In this document: positions 1 to 8,132 of the stretch, in pieces
Position numbering within the stretch: the first letter of the stretch is position 1
Layout: each line of letters starts with the position of its first letter
Source of the DNA: Bacteroidales bacterium
GTDB taxonomy: Bacteria > Bacteroidota > Bacteroidia > Bacteroidales > UBA7960
DNA: 28,109 nucleotides
Direction: 5' to 3'
Assembly: GCA_007128045.1 (NCBI GenBank)
Contig: SKYG01000318.1
Coordinates: 1 to 28,109, forward strand
The notes under the pieces: model-generated
Database searches by the model: none
What the model saw: the letters and a program-made list of their open reading frames with translations, nothing else
Told to the model about the DNA's origin: nothing
Translations under genes and position numbers: made by a program

Positions 1-177
1 GCCAAGACCTGGATGCCCGGTATCCGCCATAACACCCTGTATGGCGCCATAGCCTACCTAAAGCAAGATGCCAATGCAGCCGACATGGCCATGAACAAGG
101 GTCTGCTGGTGATCCGCGCCACCGGCGACAGCGCCAACATCATCAACAAACTCGGGTTTGTGGCAAAAACATATTAG
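1..177 (+). CDS. 3' end of a CDS, possibly PD-(D/E)XK nuclease-like (DUF3782-type) protein
   Basis: Frame 1 is open from the window edge for 58 codons and ends in tandem stops (TAG TAG, 175-180). The visible residues include YGAIAYLKQD, MAMNKGLLVIRATGDSA and NIINKLGF. This pattern, 'YGAIA...A..KGL.VI.ATGDSA.I.N', resembles from memory the C-terminal strand-helix-strand of hypothetical proteins with a PD-(D/E)XK nuclease fold annotated as DUF3782. The nuclease core, if any, lies outside the window, so the function cannot be tested here. The coding frame is convincing; the family assignment is tentative. Confidence 0.5.
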   Translation, partial: AKTWMPGIRHNTLYGAIAYLKQDANAADMAMNKGLLVIRATGDSANIINKLGFVAKTY

Positions 178-192
178 TAGGGGCAGACAGGC

Positions 193-279
193 TTAGACTA
201 CCTCGTAGTATCCACCAATGGCAAATACATGAATGCTGTCATCATCAAATGTGTATATCAGATCAAAACACCACAACAT
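193..279 (-). pseudogene. Remnant of a RelE/ParE-type toxin C-terminus
   Basis: On the minus strand a 28-codon frame (ATG at 279, TAA at 193-195) encodes LIYTFDDDSIHVFAIGGYYE near its end. That is the pattern of the last two beta strands of RelE/ParE/YafQ-like type II toxins ('L.IYT.D.D.I.V.AIG...E'). A stop lies two codons upstream of the ATG, and the ~60 residues that should precede are missing. I read it as a decayed fragment, not a working toxin. No antitoxin is visible. The match is short, so chance resemblance cannot be excluded. Confidence 0.35.
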
Positions 280-311
280 AACTTAAATAAATATGTGTAT
301 TATCTAATGTG

Positions 312-343
312 TTTGGATTTTTGAAACGAATGTTTTATATTGC
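312..343 (+). promoter_or_regulatory. Possible Bacteroidota-type promoter for the secreted-protein operon
   Basis: TTTG at 312-315 is followed after 20 bases by TATATTGC (336-343), close to the Bacteroidota TAnnTTTG -7 box with one mismatch. It would give a leader of about 140 nt before the ATG at 492. The rest of the 300-bp spacer shows no other clear signal. Confidence 0.3.
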
Positions 344-491
344 CTGTTCAACATCGTTTTTTTAACAACCGATCCGGGGTCCCTGAAGAAACAGCCATTT
401 TTTGCCACAGTTCCTGACTGGGATTATTTTGTTTTATTCTCCTGCATGCGTCCTTAAATGCTGTACCTCGCGATCAATAAATCGAGGTTTT

Positions 492-2297
492 ATGGTTCAA
501 TGTAAGACATTGCTGATCACCATCATGATTGGATGCGCTTTATCCCTGCACGCACATGCCACTCAGCAGGTGCAGGTGCAGGTGCATGTCACAGACCATT
601 ATACAGGTAGGCCACTGGCGTCGGCACGGATAGAGTTGCTTCATGGAAATGATCTGTTGGATACCGGTTTTTCAGATGCCTCAGGAAAAGTGGTAGTTTC
701 GTATGCCGTAACCGGCATATGGTCAGATGCGGTTAAAGAAAAGGGGTTCCGGGTAGAAAATAATCATCCAAACCCCTTTGAGTCAGAAACAACCATCAAC
801 TTCTACCATGACCAGACACAGCAGGTATATGCCGAAATGTTCTCTCAGCTGGGCCGCCGGGTTGTTTCCGCAAACGCCGTTCTGCCGCAGGGCCACCACC
901 GATTGAGGGTGGTTGTGCCTCATGCAGCCCCGGGAATGTATTTTTTAACCATCAGAACCGGGACTCATGAACCCAAAGCCATTACCCTTCTAAAGACTGG
1001 CAAAGCGCATGGGTCGAACACCGGCGACATCTTTTTTGAACAAGGCAACGACTATTCTCACAAAACATCAGAGCCCCAGGCCTTAAAGAGCCAGGATGCA
1101 ATGCCCCCATACTACATCCGGGTGCAAAAGGAGAAGTATGGCATTAAAGAATATTCTATTGAGGCCGGTAAGGATACTACACTGCTCGCTCCCCTGCAAC
1201 GCCAAAACGAGGTTGTCATAAAAACCTTCGACGAAAACAAGGAGGTGGTAACGGCACAGGTAATGGTGACAGGACGTTTCTTCAACCTGCAAGTCACCAC
1301 ACCTGATACCCTGATCATCCCATCAGGCAAATACACCATCCGCTCCGACAAAGGGTTCTTTGTCCCCTTCGAAGAATCCGTTGAAATCGTTTCCCGTGAC
1401 ACAATCATAGGCATGGGACTGGAAAAATTATCAGCCAGGGTCGTGCACATCGAAAACCCTGAAAGTGATGTGCTGATGGCTTTTGAAACTGAAAATGGAT
1501 CTATGTCTTACTTTTATGGAATCAGGGATGTGAGCGAAAAACAAGAAATCTCCGATGTATTTGCCTCAGAACATTCGGGACCGGTGCCAACACATGTGGT
1601 TGTGAGACATCCCGACCAAACCACCACCACCCTGATTTATAACGAGCACTTCTATCCCATTATGTGGATCGATCCCAGCTTTGTGATCAGTCTGAGGCGG
1701 CTGGGCACTGACTTTGCCCCGGAACGGGCCTCACATTCTATCTTTCATAGCAACAGGGAAGACACCCTGACTGTGGATATTAAGCCGTATGACCTTTACG
1801 CGCTGGTCGACTGGGCTGAAGAGATCATTGGGGAGCCTTTCAGGGATGCACGGGTTTTTCTATCACACTATTCTGACAAGTTTGAAGACATACAGCAGAG
1901 CGCTATGAAAGATGGAGCAGACCAGCCTCTCTATATACGGGCAGCCATGGCATTCTCTGCCCTATCTGCCATATGGGCATTCGAGCATGCCGGCGATCAA
2001 CAGTTTCCACTAGCGGAAAAGGTAATCTGGGCACGCGAAATTCTTCGAAATTATATAAAAAACGCCCTTGCCGACTATTTTGGCCTGTTCAGCTGGGATC
2101 AGACCGGACCTGTTGTGCCGGTTTATCTGTGTCAGGGCGGATCCAAGTATTACAACATTTGCCATTTCGCCTTTTTTACAGGACCCATCTCACCTTGCAT
2201 TACCATCTGTAAGGCAACTCTCGATTGTTTTACAAACATCTGTATGCCCGAAGTGATGAATGTAAATCAGGCAATACAAGTCGTTCGACAATACTGA
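492..2297 (+). CDS. Secreted protein with carboxypeptidase-regulatory-like domain and internal T9SS-type sorting-like domain
   Basis: I chose the ATG at 492 over an upstream in-frame ATG at 402 because it begins a normal signal peptide (MVQCKTLLITIMIGCALS, cleavage probably after HAHA, residue 23). The product is then 601 residues. Residues ~25-75 look like a carboxypeptidase-regulatory/CNA-B beta sandwich (VTDHYTGRPLASARIELL). Residues ~86-168 resemble a T9SS type A sorting or FlgD-Ig domain (NHPNPFESETTI, LGRRVV, APGMYFLTI). Such domains normally sit at the very C-terminus, but here more than 400 residues follow. A second Ig-like stretch is at ~210-300. The remainder is unrecognised and ends in a segment with six cysteines. 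The gene lies 17 bp upstream of the propeller gene, so the two are probably co-transcribed. It is likely exported to the periplasm or surface; no enzymatic motif was recognised. Confidence 0.75.
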   Translation: MVQCKTLLITIMIGCALSLHAHATQQVQVQVHVTDHYTGRPLASARIELLHGNDLLDTGFSDASGKVVVSYAVTGIWSDAVKEKGFRVENNHPNPFESETTINFYHDQTQQVYAEMFSQLGRRVVSANAVLPQGHHRLRVVVPHAAPGMYFLTIRTGTHEPKAITLLKTGKAHGSNTGDIFFEQGNDYSHKTSEPQALKSQDAMPPYYIRVQKEKYGIKEYSIEAGKDTTLLAPLQRQNEVVIKTFDENKEVVTAQVMVTGRFFNLQVTTPDTLIIPSGKYTIRSDKGFFVPFEESVEIVSRDTIIGMGLEKLSARVVHIENPESDVLMAFETENGSMSYFYGIRDVSEKQEISDVFASEHSGPVPTHVVVRHPDQTTTTLIYNEHFYPIMWIDPSFVISLRRLGTDFAPERASHSIFHSNREDTLTVDIKPYDLYALVDWAEEIIGEPFRDARVFLSHYSDKFEDIQQSAMKDGADQPLYIRAAMAFSALSAIWAFEHAGDQQFPLAEKVIWAREILRNYIKNALADYFGLFSWDQTGPVVPVYLCQGGSKYYNICHFAFFTGPISPCITICKATLDCFTNICMPEVMNVNQAIQVVRQY

Positions 2298-2300
2298 AAC

Positions 2301-2306
2301 AGGAGG
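2301..2306 (+). promoter_or_regulatory. Strong Shine-Dalgarno (AGGAGG) fixing the propeller gene start
   Basis: AGGAGG lies 8 bases before the ATG at 2315. Such a perfect site is uncommon in Bacteroidota. It supports 2315 as the true start over the in-frame ATG at 2225, which would overlap the previous gene by 73 bases. Confidence 0.7.
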
Positions 2307-2314
2307 ATATCCAT

Positions 2315-4540
2315 ATGAACCCATCTTTTTGTTCGCGGCAGCAGAAGCATTTTGTTGTGATGGTGATGTTCTTGCAATGTATTATGTCAGCAACAAGCTC
2401 TTCACAGCATGTGAATGATTCTGAGTGGATGGTTCTCAATGCGTCTACCACCGGGGTCACAGGAGGTTCGATCGACGCACTGGCATTTGACCAGGATGGC
2501 CGGTTGTGGGTCGGTACAAGAGACCGGGGCCTGCTGTTCTATGAACAAGGAAGGTGGACTGTTTACCAAGAGGATAGATCGGGTCTTACTGACAATAACA
2601 TCAGGGCGGTGCATACCAATGATGACAACACTGTATGGATCGGAACATGGGGTGGCGGATTGCATTATTTTGACGGCACCTCCTGGACGGTATACACCAC
2701 CGCGAATTCTGACCTGCCAACATCCAGAATATCCTCTCTAACAATGACCCATGATGGATCGTTGTGGATCGGCACACAGCAAGGGCTTGTTTTGTATGAC
2801 GGAGAAAAATGGCAGGTGTTTCAGTCTAACAACTCCGGGCTGCCGCTCAACTCGATATATTCAACCGCTATCGATCCGGACGGGAGGCTATGGGTCGGAA
2901 CATCCGCAGGCTTTGCCATCTATGACCAGGATGATTGGATCACCTATACTCGGGATAACTCCGGGCTGCCCAATAACTGGGTATATGACTTTGCGTTCGA
3001 TGAACACCACAATACCTGGATAGCTACTTATGGCGGAATAGCCATGCTGTCGGCCAACGATGAGTGGACAATATACGATACCGGCAATACTGCATTGGAT
3101 TCTGACAGGATATGGGCCCTCCATATCGCATCCGACAAAAGGCTATGGGTTGGTACCGACGGTGGTGGCCTGAGCGTGTTTGACGGAAACACATGGGAAA
3201 CATATAAAACCAACAACTCTGACATCTCTTCAAACCGCATCACCACCATTACGGAAGACGAGAAAGGCTCTGTATGGATGGGCACTCGGCTTGGTGGTGT
3301 GGTGAAGTTCGACAACGGCACATGGGAGGTATTTAATACCAACAACACCGGTCTGCCCACCAATTATGTGCGCATGATCTCACACCACCCAAACCATGAA
3401 ACCTGGGCAAGCACTGCCTACAACGGGGTGTTCAGAATCAGCCACCTCTCCAATCCGCGTTTTAGGAACTATGATGTGCAAAACTCCGGATTGCCCGAAT
3501 CAGATGTTTGGTCGGTGGCCATAGATCATAACGGGCACCAATGGTTCGGCACAGAGTCTGCAGGACTGGTACGATTTGATGGACAACAATGGACCGTCTT
3601 TAACAGGTTCAACTCCGGTCTTCCCGATAATAACGTCAGAAATGTTGTGGTTGACCAAAACAACAAGCTGTGGATCGGCACATGGAATGGCGGGTTGGCC
3701 ACTTTCGACGGACAACACTGGGAGGTCTTCAATACCAATAACTCCGGCCTCCCGGAGAACAGAATTACCTATATAGCCATCGACAAGGATAATAACATTT
3801 GGATAGGAACGTTCAGTTGGGGGCTTGTGAAATTCGATGGCAGGTACTGGCACAACTGGCATACGGAGAATTCACCCCTGCCCCATGATTACGTAAGACG
3901 GATCCTTGTCAAGCCAGATGAAAGTCTGCTACTTGCCACCTGGGGGGGAGGACTGGCCCACTTTATGGGATTGGATTGGACCATATACAACACAGAAAAC
4001 TCGGGACTTCCCGGCGACATAACCCGTGGCCTTGCCCTCGACACGGATGGTGCAGTTTGGGTGGGTACCGTGCACGACGGCCTGGCCCGTTTCGACGGAA
4101 AGAACTGGTCAGTGTTCAACACTTCAAACTCCCCGCTGTCAGGAAATTCTATTACCGACATAAAAATTGATCCTTACGGTAACAAATGGATCGCTACCTT
4201 TAACGGAGGCATCACCATATACAGGGAAGGCGGCATCGCTGTGACAACCCAACGTAATGTGTCTTTTCCGAACACCAACCATGATTTTTTCAGGCTTTGG
4301 AATGTGCCAAATCCGTTCCGCGAACAAACAACCATTCATTTTTCGCTCGAATCGCCAAAAAACATCCGCCTGGATGTATACAACCTGATGGGTGTTCTCA
4401 TTACCACCCTGTATCAGGGAATGCTGTTACCCGGCCATCATCAATTTGTCTGGAATACAACTGGCCTCCCTCCCGGCATATATATCTGCCGGATACAATC
4501 AGCATCTCACGCCCACAGCCACATCTTACTGATGAGATAA
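2315..4540 (+). CDS. Secreted two-component-regulator-type propeller protein with C-terminal T9SS sorting domain
   Basis: The protein has 741 residues starting at the ATG behind AGGAGG. After a signal peptide (hydrophobic core FVVMVMFLQCIM) come 14 tandem Reg_prop-type blades of about 43 residues, each built on 'LWIGT..GGL..FDG..W.VFNT.NSGLP.N.V'. Fourteen blades fit two seven-bladed beta propellers, with the N-terminal strand (EWMVLNAST) probably closing the last blade. Blades 5, 8, 12 and 14 are more degenerate. The last ~80 residues (VPNPFREQTTIHFSLE, NLMGVLITTLYQG, LPPGIYICRI) form a type A T9SS sorting domain. Unlike hybrid two-component systems with such propellers, there is no transmembrane segment, kinase or regulator domain. 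It is probably a surface or secreted ligand-binding protein partnering the gene 17 bp upstream. Ligand unknown. Confidence 0.88.
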   Translation: MNPSFCSRQQKHFVVMVMFLQCIMSATSSSQHVNDSEWMVLNASTTGVTGGSIDALAFDQDGRLWVGTRDRGLLFYEQGRWTVYQEDRSGLTDNNIRAVHTNDDNTVWIGTWGGGLHYFDGTSWTVYTTANSDLPTSRISSLTMTHDGSLWIGTQQGLVLYDGEKWQVFQSNNSGLPLNSIYSTAIDPDGRLWVGTSAGFAIYDQDDWITYTRDNSGLPNNWVYDFAFDEHHNTWIATYGGIAMLSANDEWTIYDTGNTALDSDRIWALHIASDKRLWVGTDGGGLSVFDGNTWETYKTNNSDISSNRITTITEDEKGSVWMGTRLGGVVKFDNGTWEVFNTNNTGLPTNYVRMISHHPNHETWASTAYNGVFRISHLSNPRFRNYDVQNSGLPESDVWSVAIDHNGHQWFGTESAGLVRFDGQQWTVFNRFNSGLPDNNVRNVVVDQNNKLWIGTWNGGLATFDGQHWEVFNTNNSGLPENRITYIAIDKDNNIWIGTFSWGLVKFDGRYWHNWHTENSPLPHDYVRRILVKPDESLLLATWGGGLAHFMGLDWTIYNTENSGLPGDITRGLALDTDGAVWVGTVHDGLARFDGKNWSVFNTSNSPLSGNSITDIKIDPYGNKWIATFNGGITIYREGGIAVTTQRNVSFPNTNHDFFRLWNVPNPFREQTTIHFSLESPKNIRLDVYNLMGVLITTLYQGMLLPGHHQFVWNTTGLPPGIYICRIQSASHAHSHILLMR

Positions 4541-4555
4541 ATTGCGGATTTTTTG

Positions 4556-4563
4556 TACCTTTG
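4556..4563 (+). promoter_or_regulatory. Promoter -7 box TACCTTTG for the KamA-family gene
   Basis: TACCTTTG followed by CC exactly matches the Bacteroidota TAnnTTTG box. It begins 16 bases after the propeller gene stop and predicts a leader of about 115 nt before the ATG at 4686. The expected -33 TTTG is not clear. No convincing terminator hairpin is seen between the stop at 4540 and this box. Confidence 0.5.
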
Positions 4564-4685
4564 CCATAAAGCGTCGACCGTATTTATGTTCCCTGATTCT
4601 TATATGCCGGATTATATCTCACGTCGGCCCCACCCAGTGAAAGACTGTAGCCCAAACATTGGAAATTGTCAGAAATAATAACAAC

Positions 4686-6893
4686 ATGGGGTTAATCTCG
4701 TATAATCATATTACAGACAAAACACCTATCACCAGGCATGCAAAAAAAGAACTGGATGTCTTACTGCAAGAGAACCCGGACCTTGTCAGCCTGTTGAAAG
4801 AGTCTGATACCCCTGAAAATTTTTTTTCTGGTATACGTGAGATGGCCATGAAATACATGCGGGCTAATCCGCTTACCTATGCCTATTACCGCCATGAAAA
4901 AACCGGACGGGCAATACTGGAACAGCTCGAATGGAGCGATTATGCCGCGATCCGTATTCTGGACTACCTTGACCATGCAGGCCGCGAATATAAAGACCTG
5001 AACCTAAAGGGAGAAAAAGTCGACAATGATCCGTTCAACATGCTCTGGCTGGCAGCCAAAAAAGGTGAAGGTGGCGCTCAGGCGCCTTTTTTTACAGATA
5101 TGATCTACCTGTTCCGGCAGTTAAATGGCCCAAAAGCACATCCAAAACCCAGTAAAGACACCGTGCTGCAATGGATGACGCGCTATCCATCTGGCCTGGA
5201 ACCCAACATCATCGCCATCCGAAAAAAAAATAAAGAGCGGATCATTCGTATTCTGGCAGGGAAAATTGCTTCCGGAGAGATCAGGAGTCCGAAGTATTCA
5301 TTCAAGCCCGGAATTACCTTTGATGAACAACTGAAAAAAGTCAGAGAATGGTGGGATGACCACAGCTTTCACCTTCGCTTTGCCGTCAGGTCGCCCGGGT
5401 TTCTGAATGAGCTGCTCGACTATACGCTCGATAAAGACACCATGGAGGTGCTAACCAGGGCCGAAAAGCGGGGAATTCCTTTTTTTATCAACCCGTACTA
5501 CATAACCCTGCTCAATGTGAATGAGCCGGATTTTGCCAAAGGTGCCGACCTGGCCATCCGCTATTATATCATTTATTCGCGACAGCTGGTGAAGGAATAC
5601 GGACAAATAGTGGCATGGGAAAAGGAAGACATCGTGGAACGGGGAAAACCCAATGCCGCCGGCTGGATATTGCCCACAAAGCATAATGTGCATCGCCGCT
5701 ACCCTGAGGTGGCCATCATGATACCCGATACCATGGGACGGGCTTGTGCTGGCTTGTGCGCTTCCTGTCAGCGTATGTATGACTTTCAGCGGGGTAACCT
5801 GAACTTCAACCTGGATAAACTTAAACCAACGGAAACCTGGGAGGCTAAGCTGGAGATGATCATGAAGTACTGGGAGAATGACTCCCGCCTGCGAGACATC
5901 CTTATTACAGGTGGCGACGCCCTGATGAGTGCCAACCAGTCGCTGAAAAAAATTCTCGATGCAGTCTATCATATGGCCGTCAGGAAAAAGGAACAAAATG
6001 CGTTGCGGCCCGATGGAAAAAAATATGCTGAAATTCAACGCGTACGTCTGGGAACCCGCCTGCCTGCCTACCTGCCACAACGCATAACACCAGAGCTGAT
6101 CGATATTCTGGCCGATTTTAAAGCCAAAGCTGCTGCCATAGGCATCAAACAGTTTGTGATCCAGACACATTTTCAGTCGCCTATGGAGATCACTCCCGAA
6201 GCCAGAAAGGGTATATCTCAGCTTCTTGGCGCAGGCTGGACCGTTGCCAACCAGCTGGTGTTTACCGCTGCATCATCTAGAAGGGGCCATACGGCCAAAC
6301 TACGACAGGTGCTGAACGACATCGGCGTGTTACCCTATTATACCTTTTCGGTAAAAGGATACATGGAAAATTCGTTTAAGTTTGCCACCAATGCTCGTGC
6401 AGCACAAGAGCAAATGGAAGAGAAGTATGTCGGGATCATACCCGCAACCTATAAAGAAAGAATCAAAAGCTATCCCATGGAAGCGGAACATCTTGTGGAA
6501 AACATCGAAACACTTCGTCGTGAAGCCGGCATCCCATTCCTGGCCACCGACCGCAATGTGCTAAACCTCCCCGGCGTGGGTAAAAGTATGACATACAGGG
6601 TAATTGGTATTAGCAGGAGAGGCCGAAGAATTCTTGAGTTCGACCACGACCGCACCAGGAGCCATAGCCCGATTATTGATAAGATGGGTACATTTGTCAT
6701 CATTGAATCAAAATCTGTGTCAAACTACCTCGATCAGCTGGCCGACATGAATGAAGAGCTAAGAGAATATGACAGCATATGGGGCTATTCGATCGGTGAA
6801 ACCGAACCCAGAACCTCTATCTATGAATACCCCACATTCGACTTTGAACTCACCCCTGAAGTAACCAACTTCGGAACCGAAGGGGTGCTCTAA
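4686..6893 (+). CDS. KamA-family (lysine 2,3-aminomutase-like) radical SAM/PLP protein, large form
   Basis: I chose the ATG at 4686; a TTG at 4659 would add nine residues (EIVRNNNN-type) that do not look conserved. The product has 735 residues. An iron-sulfur motif C354-x3-C358-x2-C361 (CAGLCASC), ITGGDALMS downstream and LPGVGK with K633 match the radical SAM cysteines, GGDP-type segment and PLP-lysine loop (PGGGGK) of lysine 2,3-aminomutases. The enzyme should therefore use S-adenosylmethionine, a [4Fe-4S] cluster and PLP for a 1,2-amino shift. It is much longer than clostridial KamA (about 420 residues): the first ~290 residues are an extra N-terminal region with no motif I recognise. Comparable long forms occur in Bacteroidota under the name 'KamA family protein'. 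The substrate is not known, and lysine should not be assumed. The gene converges on the next one with no intervening base. Confidence 0.88.
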   Translation: MGLISYNHITDKTPITRHAKKELDVLLQENPDLVSLLKESDTPENFFSGIREMAMKYMRANPLTYAYYRHEKTGRAILEQLEWSDYAAIRILDYLDHAGREYKDLNLKGEKVDNDPFNMLWLAAKKGEGGAQAPFFTDMIYLFRQLNGPKAHPKPSKDTVLQWMTRYPSGLEPNIIAIRKKNKERIIRILAGKIASGEIRSPKYSFKPGITFDEQLKKVREWWDDHSFHLRFAVRSPGFLNELLDYTLDKDTMEVLTRAEKRGIPFFINPYYITLLNVNEPDFAKGADLAIRYYIIYSRQLVKEYGQIVAWEKEDIVERGKPNAAGWILPTKHNVHRRYPEVAIMIPDTMGRACAGLCASCQRMYDFQRGNLNFNLDKLKPTETWEAKLEMIMKYWENDSRLRDILITGGDALMSANQSLKKILDAVYHMAVRKKEQNALRPDGKKYAEIQRVRLGTRLPAYLPQRITPELIDILADFKAKAAAIGIKQFVIQTHFQSPMEITPEARKGISQLLGAGWTVANQLVFTAASSRRGHTAKLRQVLNDIGVLPYYTFSVKGYMENSFKFATNARAAQEQMEEKYVGIIPATYKERIKSYPMEAEHLVENIETLRREAGIPFLATDRNVLNLPGVGKSMTYRVIGISRRGRRILEFDHDRTRSHSPIIDKMGTFVIIESKSVSNYLDQLADMNEELREYDSIWGYSIGETEPRTSIYEYPTFDFELTPEVTNFGTEGVL

Positions 6894-7745
6894 TCATCCA
6901 AAGACCTCCGCCCTGATTCCCAAGGCCTCTACTTTCCGGGCAATCTCCATAAGTTTTTCTGGGGCAATCTTTTCAACATCCTCTATGGGCGTGTCGCGGG
7001 CAATCGGATAAATCATCACCGACTGTGGTTGCAGCATGTCTATGTGCTTTAACCAGGCGTCTACTTCAGCATCAGTGGTGTTGTCGAAGGCTGTTCCCCG
7101 GTATTTTCCCTTTACAAAAAGTGTTTGTATCACCATCTTGCCTTTGAACCTCTTGAGTTTTTCTATCAGCTCAGGCAAGGTAATGGCAATCCGCGGATTG
7201 TTGATGCGCTGAAATGTTTCATCGGTGCCGGCATCAAGCTTGAGAATATTCTGATCGACCTTCATTAGCGCCCTGGTTACCGGCTCTCTGTCGGCAAACG
7301 TGGCATTGCTTAACACGGATATGCCTGCCATCGGATAATATTGATTCCTCAGCACAATCGTATCGTTAACAATCTCTTCAAAATCTGGATGTAAGGTCGG
7401 CTCACCATTGCCAGCAAAGGTAATATTGGTCAGCATGGCTTTTTTGTCAACCATGGAGGTCAGTTTTTTTTCCAGTTCAGCACAGATGATGTTCTTATCT
7501 GGAAAGCCTCTCTTTTCCTGTCCCTGCATCTTATCTCCCACCCCGCTGCACCTTGTTCCGGGCAGCTCTCCGCCCCTTTGCGTGATGAGGTCATCTGCAT
7601 GCTTCGTCCATCCGCATTCACAATACAAACAATTAAAGGTGCATACCTTTCGGTTCAATGGCAAGAGGTTTACGCCCAGGGATATGCCCAGGCGTCTGCT
7701 TTTTATGGGTCCAAATACCACCTGTTCAAATAAAAAACCAGACAT
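6894..7745 (-). CDS. Radical SAM protein, COG0731-like Fe-S oxidoreductase
   Basis: The 283-residue product opens with VVFGPIKSRRLGISLGVNLLP and then CTFNCLYCECGW, the C-x3-C-x2-C cluster site with the extra cysteine typical of this Bacteroidota radical SAM family. NITFAGNGEPTLHPDF (SAM-contacting GEPTL), NILKLDAGTD and the QSVMIYP segment near the C-terminus support the call. COG0731 includes the wybutosine enzyme TYW1, but these short bacterial members lack a flavodoxin domain and their reaction is not established. About 20 extra residues (GTRCSGVGDKMQGQEKRG and neighbours) sit between the cysteine motif and the GEPTL segment compared with relatives I recall. The stop codon directly abuts the KamA-family stop, and a heptamer repeat array begins 17 bp upstream of the ATG. 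Confidence 0.85.
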   Translation of the reverse strand: MSGFLFEQVVFGPIKSRRLGISLGVNLLPLNRKVCTFNCLYCECGWTKHADDLITQRGGELPGTRCSGVGDKMQGQEKRGFPDKNIICAELEKKLTSMVDKKAMLTNITFAGNGEPTLHPDFEEIVNDTIVLRNQYYPMAGISVLSNATFADREPVTRALMKVDQNILKLDAGTDETFQRINNPRIAITLPELIEKLKRFKGKMVIQTLFVKGKYRGTAFDNTTDAEVDAWLKHIDMLQPQSVMIYPIARDTPIEDVEKIAPEKLMEIARKVEALGIRAEVFG

Positions 7746-7762
7746 GGGGATTATGAATTGAG

Positions 7763-7947
<185 letters not shown>

Positions 7948-8132
7948 TACGACGGATTGTGGGTTGCGTTTGATTTTCTGTAGGGGCGACCCTTGTGGTC
8001 GCCCTGTACCAGGGTTACCGGGTTACGGCTTGGGCCCGTTACGGACAGGTCAAGCCCGGCCTATACAGAACAAGTGTTTAACGAGATTCAAGGATCATAG
8101 TTATGCAAGGATTTTTTTTGCAAATATAGCGC
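7948..8132. repeat. Spacer with REP-like hairpin and dispersed repeat fragments
   Basis: GGGCGACC (7984-7991) and GGTCGCCC (7997-8004) form a perfect 8-bp stem with loop CTTGT, a REP-like palindrome preceded by GTAGG. A related segment, GACAGGTCAAGCCCGGCC, follows at 8039-8056 in inverted form. Similar 'TAGGGAnAGGrCTTGAnCTG' segments recur at 16725 and 18111. No gene or RNA was recognised in the 387 bp between lspA and the radical SAM gene. Confidence 0.7.
8121..8128 (-). promoter_or_regulatory. Possible -7 box TATATTTG downstream of lspA
   Basis: On the minus strand TATATTTG, an exact TAnnTTTG match, begins just after the lspA stop. If used, it would start a ~370-nt leader carrying the REP-like hairpin and the heptamer array ahead of the radical SAM gene. 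No -33 element was found, so this rests on the box alone. Confidence 0.3.

Noticed and set aside
402..491. Upstream ATG at 402 for the first secreted gene
   Set aside because: The extra 30 residues would bury the signal peptide; ATG 492 gives a normal export signal.
2225..2314. Upstream ATG at 2225 for the propeller gene
   Set aside because: It overlaps the preceding gene and lacks a ribosome binding site, while ATG 2315 has AGGAGG and a signal peptide.
4659..4685. TTG start for the KamA-family gene
   Set aside because: A rare start adding a low-complexity Asn run; the ATG at 4686 fits better.
5451..6170. 239-codon open frame on the minus strand
   Set aside because: It lies wholly inside the KamA-family gene, whose cysteine and PLP motifs are in the plus frame, and it has no recognisable domain.
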